This document shows, in pieces, positions 55,964 to 64,000 of a stretch of 64,000 bases of DNA. Under the pieces are notes generated by a model that worked only from the letters and a program-made list of their open reading frames with translations, was not told the DNA's origin and did not search any database. The stretch covers positions 1 through 64,000 of the forward strand of contig NZ_JAMLIG010000005.1 in the NCBI RefSeq assembly GCF_023954305.1, written 5' to 3'. The position numbers and the translations under genes were made by a program. The first letter of the stretch is position 1, and each line of letters starts with the position of its first letter. The stretch comes from Mesorhizobium sp. (GTDB lineage Bacteria; Pseudomonadota; Alphaproteobacteria; Rhizobiales; Rhizobiaceae).

Positions 55964-56706
55964 GTGATCTGATTGTTGAACACCGCGGTGCGGTAGCGGA
56001 ATTGTGGCTGAACCGTCCGAATGTGCTGAACGCGCTTTCGGGCTCGTTGCAGGAACAGGTGATTTCTGCCTTCGCGGAGCTGGAGGCCGATTTAGAGATC
56101 GGCGTCGTCATTCTCGCGGGTCAGGGTCGGGCATTTACCGCGGGATCGGACCGGAAGGAGATCGCGAAGCTTCCCGGTTCGCCGCCGCAGCAGGTGCTCG
56201 AGAGTTTCGCGCGCGGCGAGCGATTAGTGCGGACGATCCTGGATTCACGTCTCACCGTGATTTTGGCGGCGCACGGCTATTGTGTCGGGGGAGGCGTATC
56301 GATCGCCCTTGCCTCGGATGTCTGTCTCGCGGCCGAGGCCACGCAATTCTTCATTCCGGAACTAGACCTGGATATGGCCTATCTCTGGCAGAGCACACCT
56401 CTGCTCGCCGCCAGTGTCGGGATCAGTCGAGCGCGCGCGCTGATCGTCACGGGCGATCGGTTCGATGCGGAACAGGCTCATGGCATGGGGCTGGTACACG
56501 CCGTTTCTTCTCCTGAGCGCTTGTTCGATGACGCGAGAGAGCTTGCTAAAAGGCTGGCAGAAAAGCCGCGAACCGCGCTCGAAGCGCAGAAACGACTTGC
56601 CAGACGGGCGATCGATCGATTTCTGGCAGACGCTGAAGAGGAATTTGCGCTACTGGTAGCCGCCTCCGATGGAGACGGAAGAGCCGATGTTGCAAATTCA
56701 AACTGA
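55960..56706 (+). CDS. crotonase-fold (enoyl-CoA hydratase/isomerase family) protein 2
   Basis: Protein of 248 residues with GQGRAFTAGSDRKEI and GYCVGGGVSIALASDVCLAA. The first catalytic Glu of hydratases is Ser here (GGGVSIA), while the second is kept (IPELDLDM), as in crotonase 1. The reaction is therefore uncertain. It starts in an ATGA overlap with the ligase and overlaps the TetR gene by about 20 bp. Confidence 0.8.
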   Translation: MSDLIVEHRGAVAELWLNRPNVLNALSGSLQEQVISAFAELEADLEIGVVILAGQGRAFTAGSDRKEIAKLPGSPPQQVLESFARGERLVRTILDSRLTVILAAHGYCVGGGVSIALASDVCLAAEATQFFIPELDLDMAYLWQSTPLLAASVGISRARALIVTGDRFDAEQAHGMGLVHAVSSPERLFDDARELAKRLAEKPRTALEAQKRLARRAIDRFLADAEEEFALLVAASDGDGRADVANSN

Positions 56707-57301
56707 CATAGCCACCGACAAAGTACCTCCTCTTCCGGCGGAGGTGGTCGAACGTCTTTTCCCGGCGGCGATCAAGGCCTTTGCAGAGCGTGACTTTCAT
56801 GCTGTCGGCATGCGCGACATCTGCGCGGCCTCGGGCGTGAGCACGGCCACGATCTACAAATATTTTCGTTCCAAGGAGGCGCTTCTTTTCGCAATCCTGA
56901 AGAAGCAGCTCGCCGCGATCGACGTCGACCTTCGCGCCGCCGTCGCTCGGGCACCGATGGCGCGAGAACAATGGAGCGCCTGCTTCCAGGCGCTGATGGG
57001 GCACTACAACGCCTATCCAGACTTCGCGACCGTGTATTTCATCACGGTGCCGACGAAAACGTGGATCTCAGAAGGATCGTGGGCGTCCTTTGGATCAGCC
57101 GATTTCCTGCAGGAGCTTGCAATTAAGCAGCAACGATTGGGAGAAATCGACTCAGGCATCAGCCCTTCGATGATTGCCTCTCTCGTCTTCATGCTGTGCA
57201 CACGGGAAGTGCAGTTGTGGTTCTATCGCGGCAAGACCTGGCACCTGACCGATCGTTGCGAGCGTATGACGGCGCTATTCTGGAAGACTGTTAAAACCTA
57301 A
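56687..57301 (+). CDS. TetR-family regulator
   Basis: Repressor of about 204 residues. The N-terminal helix-turn-helix reads AERDFHAVGMRDICAASGVS, TATIYKYFRSKEALLFAIL. The C-terminal effector-binding region is divergent. Start at ATG 56687 is preferred (GGAGACGG upstream); the ATG at 56669 is an alternative. It is co-transcribed with the ligase and crotonase genes and probably binds the 13-bp inverted repeat at 54262-54302, releasing it on an acyl-CoA signal. Confidence 0.88.
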   Translation: MLQIQTDIATDKVPPLPAEVVERLFPAAIKAFAERDFHAVGMRDICAASGVSTATIYKYFRSKEALLFAILKKQLAAIDVDLRAAVARAPMAREQWSACFQALMGHYNAYPDFATVYFITVPTKTWISEGSWASFGSADFLQELAIKQQRLGEIDSGISPSMIASLVFMLCTREVQLWFYRGKTWHLTDRCERMTALFWKTVKT

Positions 57302-57310
57302 ACGGAAGGG

Positions 57311-57375
57311 AGGCATATCGCGAAGGCCTTGTCGACTATGTCACCGATCCGGGAAACGCCTTTCGCGCTGTATCT
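57311..57375 (+). pseudogene. small remnant of a crotonase gene
   Basis: Reads EAYREGLVDYVTDPGNAFRA, almost the same as EAHREGLVDYVTDPGSALAF in crotonase 1 (near 42262-42325), with matching DNA. No other part of the gene is present. It marks a past rearrangement at the right border of the cargo. The rest of 57302-57657 has no gene. Confidence 0.7.
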
Positions 57376-57657
57376 CAGGATACGGATTAACGGTCTGCCT
57401 GCCCAAGCCCTTGGTTCGACAATCCCACAATCGCAAGCAAGCAGGAACAGCTCACAGATGTTACCTTTACGGTAACGCACATTGGCTAAAATTGCTCACC
57501 TAGGGAGTAGCGGGAGCTATACAAGAGTCCATGTTGTGCTAGGGTTTATGTGCCGAAGTGTCTGTCCGCAGGATCTCCTGCGATATACCCATAATGGCAC
57601 ACTTGGAGCTGCCTTGCTCGCAGATGCGAGCAGCGCAGTTTGAAAGGAGGATGCAAG

Positions 57658-58140
57658 ATGCGGATGATTCTACCCGTTCTGGCACTAGCCGCAGCGATCA
57701 TTTTTGGGCCGGTCGGATCGACGAGGGAGGCGAAGGCCGCTTCGGAGGCCGAATGCGCGATCTGGATTTGTCTGCCCGGCGGCTTTCCTGGCGGCTGTGA
57801 AGCAGCTCACTCGGCGATGATCGCACGGATCAAGAGCCTTCGCCCACCTCTACCGCCTTTCAAGGAATGTTCGGTCGAAGCAGCTTCGAATAGCATGACG
57901 TTCAATTGGGGAATGGCCGCATACCTGCCGGAACGACGGGTCTGTACGCGAAGCTACCAAAGCGCCCACTCGCAGCCGTGCGCCGAATGGACGACCATGC
58001 CCGAGACCTACGTAAAAGGAACATCCTGTCTCTCGACGTCCGACGGTGAAAGGCAGCCGGCTGGATGCGTCGCGACTTATCGCTATGGCGACGTATTCTC
58101 GGATGGTGTGCCTATAGGCGACACCTACTATTGGCGCTGA
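57658..58140 (+). CDS. exported Cys-rich protein, transfer-region type
   Basis: Protein of 160 residues with a signal peptide (MRMILPVLALAAAIIFGPVG through AKAAS) and eight or more Cys in the mature part (ECAIWICLPGGFPGGCEAAH, CVATYRYGD), suggesting disulfide bonds in the periplasm. AAAGGAGG lies before the ATG at 57658. Similar small exported proteins accompany VirB operons on alphaproteobacterial plasmids; function unknown. Confidence 0.65.
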   Translation: MRMILPVLALAAAIIFGPVGSTREAKAASEAECAIWICLPGGFPGGCEAAHSAMIARIKSLRPPLPPFKECSVEAASNSMTFNWGMAAYLPERRVCTRSYQSAHSQPCAEWTTMPETYVKGTSCLSTSDGERQPAGCVATYRYGDVFSDGVPIGDTYYWR

Positions 58141-58282
58141 GCAAGAACAGATTTAGGCGCGGTTGTACCCGAGATTCAACATTGCGGGCGCTATAGGCGT
58201 CGTAACCGCCGCGTCCTGCCAGGCAGTTCCGGTTTAGGCTGTCCAGCTTTCTTCTCTGCTTGCCGTCCTAAGGAGAGGGTGC

Positions 58283-58540
58283 ATGAACAGTCCCAACCCC
58301 GACGATACAAGACTGAGTGCGGTTGATCTCCAAGCTAAGCTTGAAACTATCGATTGGTCGGATGATGGGATCAGCGAACTTACCAAGCTTCAGCCGAAGG
58401 ATGAAGAAGGCCGTTATATGCTGATGCTGTATATTTCAGGCTACATCATAGCTCACGGGCACACGCTTTCCGCAGCCGAATTGCAAGCCCTGCGAACGCA
58501 CGCGGCGCTTGTTGGCGACGAATCATCCCTCCAACAGTAG
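58283..58540 (+). CDS. small unknown protein
   Basis: Protein of 85 residues (MNSPNPDDTRLSAVDLQAKL onward), acidic and helical, with no signal peptide. AAGGAGAGGG precedes the ATG by about 6 bases, supporting expression. No family is recognised. The 277-bp gap after it, 58541-58817, is A/T-rich near 58650-58790 and shows no gene. Confidence 0.55.
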   Translation: MNSPNPDDTRLSAVDLQAKLETIDWSDDGISELTKLQPKDEEGRYMLMLYISGYIIAHGHTLSAAELQALRTHAALVGDESSLQQ

Positions 58541-58817
58541 CAAAATGAGGAGTTTTCCGGCCCGTCAGTTGAGCGCGGCAAGCTCTACAGTCTTGCGCGG
58601 CTAGATTGGGCGATGCCTCGCCGTCTCGACCGAGACCGCGCAGAGCGAAATACTTGAAAAACTATAATATAGATTCCGATAATACACCTGTCATCCGCGC
58701 GAGTTCCATAACGTATATTATGCGACTGGCTTCAATATGACAACAATACGTGTGATTGGATCAATATACATGGTATCGTTGCTGTAATCAATGCCCCTGC
58801 TCCATGTCCTGACTTGT

Positions 58818-59081
58818 TCAATTTAGATGTTCACGGACTGCAAGTCGTGCAACGCCCTGCGTCCGCATGACGTCGACCATCTCGGCCATCGTAGGGCCGT
58901 CCAGCCTCGTTTCGGTCAGAACGTAATAGGCCAGTGCCAGCCGTAGCATGGCCTCCGGGCTTCCGTCGGCCACGGAATAGGCAGCACAGCGGCCGAGAAC
59001 CGTTTCGGCTTCGCAGCGCTCCATGTTGCGCAGCTCCGAGACGATCTCGCTGACGGGTCGATGCGGTGATAGCCGATACAT
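58818..59081 (-). CDS. small unknown protein
   Basis: Protein of 87 residues (MYRLSPHRPVSEIVSELRNM onward), helical and soluble. The ATG at 59081 is chosen for the AAGGGGGG ribosome site; the longer open frame upstream contains CASC but lacks a good start. No family is recognised. Confidence 0.5.
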   Translation of the reverse strand: MYRLSPHRPVSEIVSELRNMERCEAETVLGRCAAYSVADGSPEAMLRLALAYYVLTETRLDGPTMAEMVDVMRTQGVARLAVREHLN

Positions 59082-59389
59082 GATCTGCCCCCCTTTTCGA
59101 TGACAGGAGGCGCAGCGGCCGGAGCCGGGTGTTAGTACCCGCCATGCGTGGCCGCTCGGCGGCACAACCGCCTTTGGGCCGTAGCCTTGGACATGCGCGG
59201 CTGTCACCCGGCCGTCGCTATCGACAGCCGAGGCCACGCATTTTGGAGGGTACTACGCCTCACCTCCGGTCTCTCGGAGGCGGCTAGAAACTACGGAGTT
59301 CGGATGGGTTCGTCCAGCGCGAGTTATGAAGGATCGTCGAAAGACCGATCGGCCGGAGGATCACAGAAGCCGGCCAAAGGCGCTACGGG

Positions 59390-60088
59390 TCAGCGATCGG
59401 TCCTGGCCGGCCGCTGGCGGGCGTCGACGAATGGAGGGGTGATCTCCGATTCCCGCTCGGTCAGGAGATTGAAATCCGCGATCGGGCGGCGGGATGCGGT
59501 ACGATCGACCGCCTTGCGCCGCCATTCCTCCATGTCGAGGACATAGGTGCCCCAGATGCCGTAGCGTGCGGCGACGGCGTGTTTCTGCGCCGCGAAGTAG
59601 CGGGATCGTGATGGCCAGGGCGTCGAAAGCCTCGCCCAGCCGACCACCAGCATTTCGTAGGCAAGATCCTTGATGCCTGCCTGACAATGGCCAACGGGCA
59701 CGCCATCGCGGTCGACGCCCTCGATCTGACACGTCACCTGCGCACCGCCGACGATCCGCTTCAGCCAGGCTTTCGACAATGGCCCGCATGGAACCGGCGG
59801 CGGCGCCTTGACCTGATCGCGATCGGTCCAGCGTGGATCAAATGCCCATTGCGGAACGTCGCAGGCGTCGATCTCCGCGAGCCTCACACGGCTTTCGTGA
59901 TGTGGAAACCACAAGCTGCGGCCGTCGATCACGGCAACGCGGCCGCGAATGGTATGGGGCGCGGCCGGTGCTGCGGGAAGCGCCTTGACCTCGCTCGGCC
60001 GGACGGCCCGCGACTGTCCCGGCAAGTCGGCCGCGACAGCAGTACTCGAGACCAATCCGACGATGGTGGCGGCGACGGTGAGTTTCAC
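59390..60088 (-). CDS. exported thermonuclease-like (SNase-fold) protein 1
   Basis: Protein of 232 residues with a signal peptide ending near AVAA. The core has SNase-like segments: GRVAVIDGRSLWFPHHESRV, RLAEIDACDVPQ, and PCGPLSKAWLKRIVGGAQVT, followed by a typical YEMLVVGWARLSTPW strand-helix. Key catalytic residues of staphylococcal nuclease are only partly recognisable. It is the last of three leftward, translationally coupled exported genes beside virB1. Confidence 0.7.
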   Translation of the reverse strand: MKLTVAATIVGLVSSTAVAADLPGQSRAVRPSEVKALPAAPAAPHTIRGRVAVIDGRSLWFPHHESRVRLAEIDACDVPQWAFDPRWTDRDQVKAPPPVPCGPLSKAWLKRIVGGAQVTCQIEGVDRDGVPVGHCQAGIKDLAYEMLVVGWARLSTPWPSRSRYFAAQKHAVAARYGIWGTYVLDMEEWRRKAVDRTASRRPIADFNLLTERESEITPPFVDARQRPARTDR

Positions 60089-60621
60089 TGATCGGGCCTT
60101 TCACGGGAAGCGCGGCCAAGAAGGATGGCCGGATGCTGCACGTCGGGAAACTGCCAGAGACCGGCACGGTTATCGCGCGCAAGCTGCTCGGCGACGGCGT
60201 AGTTCATGTATTGGGGCAGTCCGTTCCGATCGAGCGCGGCGAAGTGGTAGCCATTGTTGATGAGCAGCGTGCCGAGATCGACTTGCTCCCTGTTGATCGT
60301 CGCGTAGCACATCACGAATGTCAGCTCGGGGGCTTTGACGACTGGCGCGCAGATCGGCGTGGTATCGGTGATGAAGGCCGCGAACACGGCAATCGAGGCT
60401 TCGCCGCAATCCTGCTGCTCGCCGGTCCGGTTGGTGAATGTCGTGCCTCGAAGGCACGACTGGACGCCAAACAGCCGGTAGCGCCCTGCCCCGTCGTGCC
60501 AGGTTTCCCCGGATTCGAGCGTGACGCCGGGAGCGAGCTTGAAATAGCCCTCGGGCGCTGCGGTTGCCGGCGGAGCACAAAGAGCGGCGATCAAGAGTGT
60601 GGCTGCTCCTGGCCGGATCAT
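60085..60621 (-). CDS. exported SNase-related protein 2
   Basis: Protein of 178 residues with a signal peptide (MIRPGAATLLIAALCAPPAT). The mature part has GVTLESGETWHDGAGRYRLF, GVQSCLRG, and a C-terminal YMNYAVAEQLARDNRAGLWQ like the last helix of thermonuclease-fold proteins. Paired Cys suggest a periplasmic location. It has ATGA overlaps on both sides. Nuclease activity is not assured. Confidence 0.6.
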   Translation of the reverse strand: MIRPGAATLLIAALCAPPATAAPEGYFKLAPGVTLESGETWHDGAGRYRLFGVQSCLRGTTFTNRTGEQQDCGEASIAVFAAFITDTTPICAPVVKAPELTFVMCYATINREQVDLGTLLINNGYHFAALDRNGLPQYMNYAVAEQLARDNRAGLWQFPDVQHPAILLGRASRERPDQ

Positions 60622-61223
60622 TGATCGCGCGTCCTCGGATCGGACTGCATCCCAAGCCCCGTATTGCGGCTTATGCCCTCGGCCTCTCCGAGATCCGTCC
60701 GCAACGGCTTCCCGTCTTGCCCCTTGGCGACCCGAAGCGCGCCGAGCGAGACTAGCTGCTCTTCGATCATGTCGATGGCGTCGAGCGAGGGCGGGAAGTA
60801 GGACCAAGTGTAGCAGGTCGCGTTCTGCTTCGGCTGACCGAGTTCGGTCATGAACGCGCGGCAGAAGACGACGCTGGCAGAGCGCATCATGATTTCGAGC
60901 TGCTGGACGGCAAATTCCGCGCAGGTTCCCGTGAAATCTTCCGCGCGGTTGACCATCTCCCCTTCGCAGGGCTCGACCCCGTAGAGATTGACGACCGTAT
61001 CGGCGTTTGCCCGCAACTCCGTAGGCGAAACCACGCCGAACGGCTCGGCCGAGGCAAAGCCCTTGCGCTCGGATACGCCACCCTGCCCGTCATAATATTC
61101 GATGACCAGCACCTTCTTGCCGGGACTGGCGAGCGATTTGACGTAGCTCTCGTCGATCGGCGGCGCCGCGGATGTAGCCGTAATCGCGAGCGCCGAGGCC
61201 ATGATCGAAAGCGGCAAGCGCAT
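60618..61223 (-). CDS. exported protein of unknown function
   Basis: Protein of 201 residues with a signal peptide (MRLPLSIMASALAITATSAA). It contains GKKVLVIEYYDGQGG, LYGVEPCEGEMVNRAEDFTG and several Cys. It is first of the three-gene leftward exported set. Its start is 164 bp from virB1 on the other strand, so this gap holds divergent promoters. Confidence 0.6.
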   Translation of the reverse strand: MRLPLSIMASALAITATSAAPPIDESYVKSLASPGKKVLVIEYYDGQGGVSERKGFASAEPFGVVSPTELRANADTVVNLYGVEPCEGEMVNRAEDFTGTCAEFAVQQLEIMMRSASVVFCRAFMTELGQPKQNATCYTWSYFPPSLDAIDMIEEQLVSLGALRVAKGQDGKPLRTDLGEAEGISRNTGLGMQSDPRTRDQ

Positions 61224-61387
61224 TTTTCCACCTCTCTTACCAAGACCATTACCTTAACGGGCATACTCTGCCAACGCTAGGGCTTTCCGAAATCGCCAAA
61301 AGCGGTTATCAGATAGCCATATTGGCATTGAATCGGCGATCACCAAGCGGCGTCTTGCCGGCGATCGAAACCGTGGAGCGGCCCCCG

Positions 61388-62275
61388 ATGGACGGCACGA
61401 CACATTTCCGCACCAGCACCCGTCTCGGCTGCTCGACGCTGGTCCTCATTGCCGTCACAGCGACAGCGGCGCCGGCTCAAACACGGGATATTCTGGCATT
61501 ATCTAGCACTGAAGCGGCCGCCGTGCACTCCGAACCGGCCGCATCGGCAGATCAGGCGTTTGAGGAACGCTGGAACGGCGGCGGCGAATTCATTGTTGGC
61601 CAGGACGGGAGATTGACGGCCGGGACGGCATCGCATGCCGCCTCGGTAGGTGCAATTTTGCATACCCATAAAGGTAATGTTCAAATTGGCATCATATCCA
61701 ATGAGACTGCGCCCCTCGTGCAGTCGAAGGAGTGCGGACCGTCTCCGCTGAGCCCGGACCAGATTCGGATGCTGGTCGAAGAAGCCGCCACGCGACATGG
61801 AGTCGATCCGGCCTTCGCGGTCGCTGTTGCCTGGGCCGAAAGCGATTTCGACCGAAACCGCAATTCCCCGAAGGGCGCGCAAGGCGTGATGCAGCTCATG
61901 CCGGCAACGGCTGAGCGCTTCGGCGTGGCGGACGTCTGCGATCCTGCCGACAATATCGAGGGCGGCATCGGCTATCTGCGCGTCCTGTTCGAGCAGTTCG
62001 AGAATCCCTTGATCGTCGCCGCCGCCTACAACGCCGGCGAGGCCCGCGTGCTCGAACACGGCGGTATTCCCCCGTTCCACGAAACAGTGGGCTTCGTCGC
62101 CAAGGTCGTGAACTACCAGCTCGGCCGCTCCATGCCGTCGACCGCCCGATCAAAGTCCGATCCGTCCTCCGCTGCGGGAGCAGCGAACAGCCCCCACTCC
62201 GGCGTCATCACGGCGCGCGCGCACGGCGAATTCGTCGGGGGCGTCATGCACTTCAACTGGAGAGAAGAAAAATGA
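61388..62275 (+). CDS. virB1: VirB1-like lytic transglycosylase
   Basis: Exported peptidoglycan-cutting enzyme of 295 residues that makes room for the secretion channel. A signal-like hydrophobic segment lies at about residues 14-32. The SLT domain has AWAESDFDRNRNSPKGAQGV with the catalytic Glu, MQLMPATAERFGV, and AAYNAGEARV. The ATG at 61388 is used rather than an upstream TTG. It overlaps virB2 by ATGA. Confidence 0.92.
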   Translation: MDGTTHFRTSTRLGCSTLVLIAVTATAAPAQTRDILALSSTEAAAVHSEPAASADQAFEERWNGGGEFIVGQDGRLTAGTASHAASVGAILHTHKGNVQIGIISNETAPLVQSKECGPSPLSPDQIRMLVEEAATRHGVDPAFAVAVAWAESDFDRNRNSPKGAQGVMQLMPATAERFGVADVCDPADNIEGGIGYLRVLFEQFENPLIVAAAYNAGEARVLEHGGIPPFHETVGFVAKVVNYQLGRSMPSTARSKSDPSSAAGAANSPHSGVITARAHGEFVGGVMHFNWREEK

Positions 62276-62610
62276 GGCGAAGGACCATAGCAAACTCCTG
62301 GCTGCGCCCGGTCTGCCTGTCGGCCTTGACGGTGGCGGCCGTCCAGCTCGGCGCGGTCGACGTCGCGTTGGCGCAATCTGGCGGCGGCGGTGCGTTCGGG
62401 CCGATCCAGACCGCCATGGAAATGATCGTGGACTTCATCACCGGCCCCTTCGGCCGGCTGTTCGCGATCCTCGCGGTCATCGGGCTCGGGTTCCTCGCCT
62501 TCGTCGGAAGGCTGAGCTGGTTCACGGCGGGCGCGGTCCTGATCGGCTTCGGTCTGGTCTTCGGTGCGCCGGCGATCGTCGACCAGCTCATCGCGGCTGT
62601 CGGGAACTGA
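62272..62610 (+). CDS. virB2: VirB2-like pilin precursor
   Basis: Major pilin precursor of 112 residues. A signal peptide ends near DVALAQ; then come a Gly-rich start, two membrane segments (FGRLFAILAVIGLGFLAFVG and AGAVLIGFGLVFGAPAI) and a short polar loop, the VirB2/TrbC layout. It sits between virB1 and virB3. Confidence 0.92.
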   Translation: MRRRTIANSWLRPVCLSALTVAAVQLGAVDVALAQSGGGGAFGPIQTAMEMIVDFITGPFGRLFAILAVIGLGFLAFVGRLSWFTAGAVLIGFGLVFGAPAIVDQLIAAVGN

Positions 62611-62613
62611 GCC

Positions 62614-62913
62614 ATGGCGGAAACCGGCGACGACAAGCCCCGGCTCACGCCGCTGGTGATCGGCCTTACCCGGTCCCCTACCCTGTGGGGCGTTCCCTAC
62701 ATGGCGGTCGTGCTGGTGGTCGCGGTGACGATCATCGGCTGGCTGATCACGAATTCCTTCTGGTCGCTGCTGACGGCTCCCCTCGCCTATCTCGTGCTGT
62801 TCTCGCTCTGCGCATATGACGCGCGGATTCTCGACGTGTTGCAGGTCGCGCTTTCCAAGACGCCCCGAACGCCGAACAAGGTGTTCTGGGGCGCGAATTC
62901 CTACGGGCCGTGA
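62614..62913 (+). CDS. virB3: VirB3-like inner-membrane protein
   Basis: Protein of 99 residues with the conserved start LTRSPTLWGVPYMAVVLVVA and two membrane helices. VirB3 anchors VirB4 to the secretion complex. It lies 3 bp after virB2. Confidence 0.92.
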   Translation: MAETGDDKPRLTPLVIGLTRSPTLWGVPYMAVVLVVAVTIIGWLITNSFWSLLTAPLAYLVLFSLCAYDARILDVLQVALSKTPRTPNKVFWGANSYGP

Positions 62914-62915
62914 CC

Positions 62916-64000
62916 ATGCTCAAGGTCGTTCGCGAAGAGCTGGGATTTGGGCGGGAAGCGCATCGCGAGCGCCCCATGGCGACCCACATCCCCTACCTGC
63001 GCCACATCGCGGATACGGTCGTGTCGCTAGAGAGCGGCGCGCTCATATCGGTCGTGCATCTCAATGGCCTGTTCTTCCAGACGGAGGATCAGGTCGAGTT
63101 GAACATGCGCTCGGAAGTGCAGAATACGATGATCCGCGCGCTCGGATCGAGCCGCTACGCGCTGTGGTCGACCGTCATCCGGCGACAGGTGGACACCGAG
63201 CTTCCCGGCGCCTTCCCCGACGAATTCAGCGCGCGGCTCGATGCGCGCTACATGGACCAGCTTCGCCGCAAGCGCCTTTTCACCAACGACATTTACCTGA
63301 CCCTCGTGCGATCGCGGATGCGCGGCGCGCTCGGCATGACCGATACCGTCAGGTCGGTCCTCGACAGGGCCGCCGGCCGATCGAGCCAGGACCATCGGCT
63401 TGGCGAGGTCGTGACCGAGCTCGAGGAAGTCGTCGCTAACATAGTCAAGGAGCTTCACAAATACGGCGCGCGGCCCCTTGGCATCGTCTACCGCGACGGC
63501 CAGCCCTACTCGGAACCATGCGCTTTCCTGAACACGATCCTGACGGGCGGCGTCGAGCGGCCGATGCGGCTTCCGCGCATGGGCATCCGCAACTATGTCG
63601 GCACCTCGCGGCTGCATTTCGGCAAGCGCACCCTTCACGCCCAGGCGGCGGTCGATCAGGATTCGCGCTTCGGGGCGATCCTTTCGATCAAGGAATACCC
63701 GCCCTATAGCGGACCGGGCATGCTCGACGGGCTGCTCCAGATGAACCACGAATTCATCCTGACCCAGAGCTTCACGCTTGCCGACAAGCCGATCGCCCAG
63801 GAGCGGATCACCCGATTGAAGCGCCAGATCGCGGCCTCGGACGAAGGCGGCAGCTCGGTCGAGTCCGACATAGACGACGCGCTCGACGCGCTGATGAACC
63901 AGCAGTCGGTGTTCGGCTTCCATCATCTGACGCTGCTGGCGCTGTCGCGCGATCTGGAGGGCGTCGGCCGGGCCGTCTCGGATCTCGGCTCCTGCCTCAC
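62916..64000 (+). CDS. virB4: VirB4-like ATPase, N-terminal part
   Basis: The first 361 residues of the T4SS energy protein, cut by the window edge before the Walker motifs. Segments IPYLRHIADTVVSLESGALI, VWSTVIRR-like strands and FGKRTLHAQAAVDQDSRFGA are typical of the VirB4/CagE N-terminal domain. It starts 2 bp after virB3. The rest of the virB operon must lie to the right. Confidence 0.93.
   Translation, partial: MLKVVREELGFGREAHRERPMATHIPYLRHIADTVVSLESGALISVVHLNGLFFQTEDQVELNMRSEVQNTMIRALGSSRYALWSTVIRRQVDTELPGAFPDEFSARLDARYMDQLRRKRLFTNDIYLTLVRSRMRGALGMTDTVRSVLDRAAGRSSQDHRLGEVVTELEEVVANIVKELHKYGARPLGIVYRDGQPYSEPCAFLNTILTGGVERPMRLPRMGIRNYVGTSRLHFGKRTLHAQAAVDQDSRFGAILSIKEYPPYSGPGMLDGLLQMNHEFILTQSFTLADKPIAQERITRLKRQIAASDEGGSSVESDIDDALDALMNQQSVFGFHHLTLLALSRDLEGVGRAVSDLGSCL

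Overview
This window is about 64 kb of high-GC DNA that reads as part of a conjugative plasmid from an alphaproteobacterium, most likely a member of the Hyphomicrobiales (Rhizobiales). The evidence is an orphan RepC-type initiator, a ParA partition pair, a MOBP-like relaxase with MobC, an alphaproteobacterial SOS box (GTTC-N7-GTTC), and the start of a VirB-type secretion operon. Codon use, ETF genes and branched-chain-type ABC transporters also fit that group. Both edges cut genes: the relaxase on the left and VirB4 on the right.

Layout. (1) 1-3.6 kb: relaxase, MobC and a candidate oriT with an IncP-like nic sequence. (2) 3.8-31 kb: the backbone beside oriT. It holds a repeat-rich putative centromere, parA with a small ribbon-helix-helix partner, an XRE regulator, a Fic toxin/VbhA-like pair, DUF736, repC, a large ParB-like protein, an operon with an orphan DNA methyltransferase, three toxin-antitoxin loci (MNT/HEPN, BrnTA and a frameshifted PemK-like pair), umuDC under an SOS box, and ArdC antirestriction genes. 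A tyrosine-recombinase-trio element of about 6.8 kb, carrying its own ardC, has split a resident ardC gene into two pieces. (3) 31-57 kb: catabolic cargo. There are two complete branched-chain-type ABC transporter operons, an FAD oxidoreductase, pyruvate carboxylase, a CoA-transferase, an acyl-CoA ligase, two crotonase-fold proteins, an acyl-CoA dehydrogenase with its own ETF, and a GntR and a TetR regulator with visible candidate operators. IS3 remnants and broken genes at 47-49 kb separate the two cargo halves. (4) 57-64 kb: small exported proteins, including nuclease-like ones, then virB1-virB4.

The most unusual features lie in the oriT-proximal backbone. A hairpin-rich sequence of 320-564 bp occurs three times, each time as the 5' leader of a leftward operon (parB-like, methyltransferase operon, ardC). 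Two copies are identical and each begins the same three-part arrangement: leader repeat, toxin-antitoxin pair (different in each case), then a shared 65-bp hairpin. The inferred nick makes the plus strand the transferred strand, and these leftward genes would use it as template. The repeats could therefore be single-strand promoters that switch on early establishment and anti-defence genes; this is an inference.

The cargo would work together as follows: uptake of one or more organic acids, activation to CoA thioesters by ligase or CoA-transferase, oxidation by the dehydrogenase through ETF, and further conversion by crotonases. Pyruvate carboxylase would refill oxaloacetate. The substrates cannot be named from the sequence.
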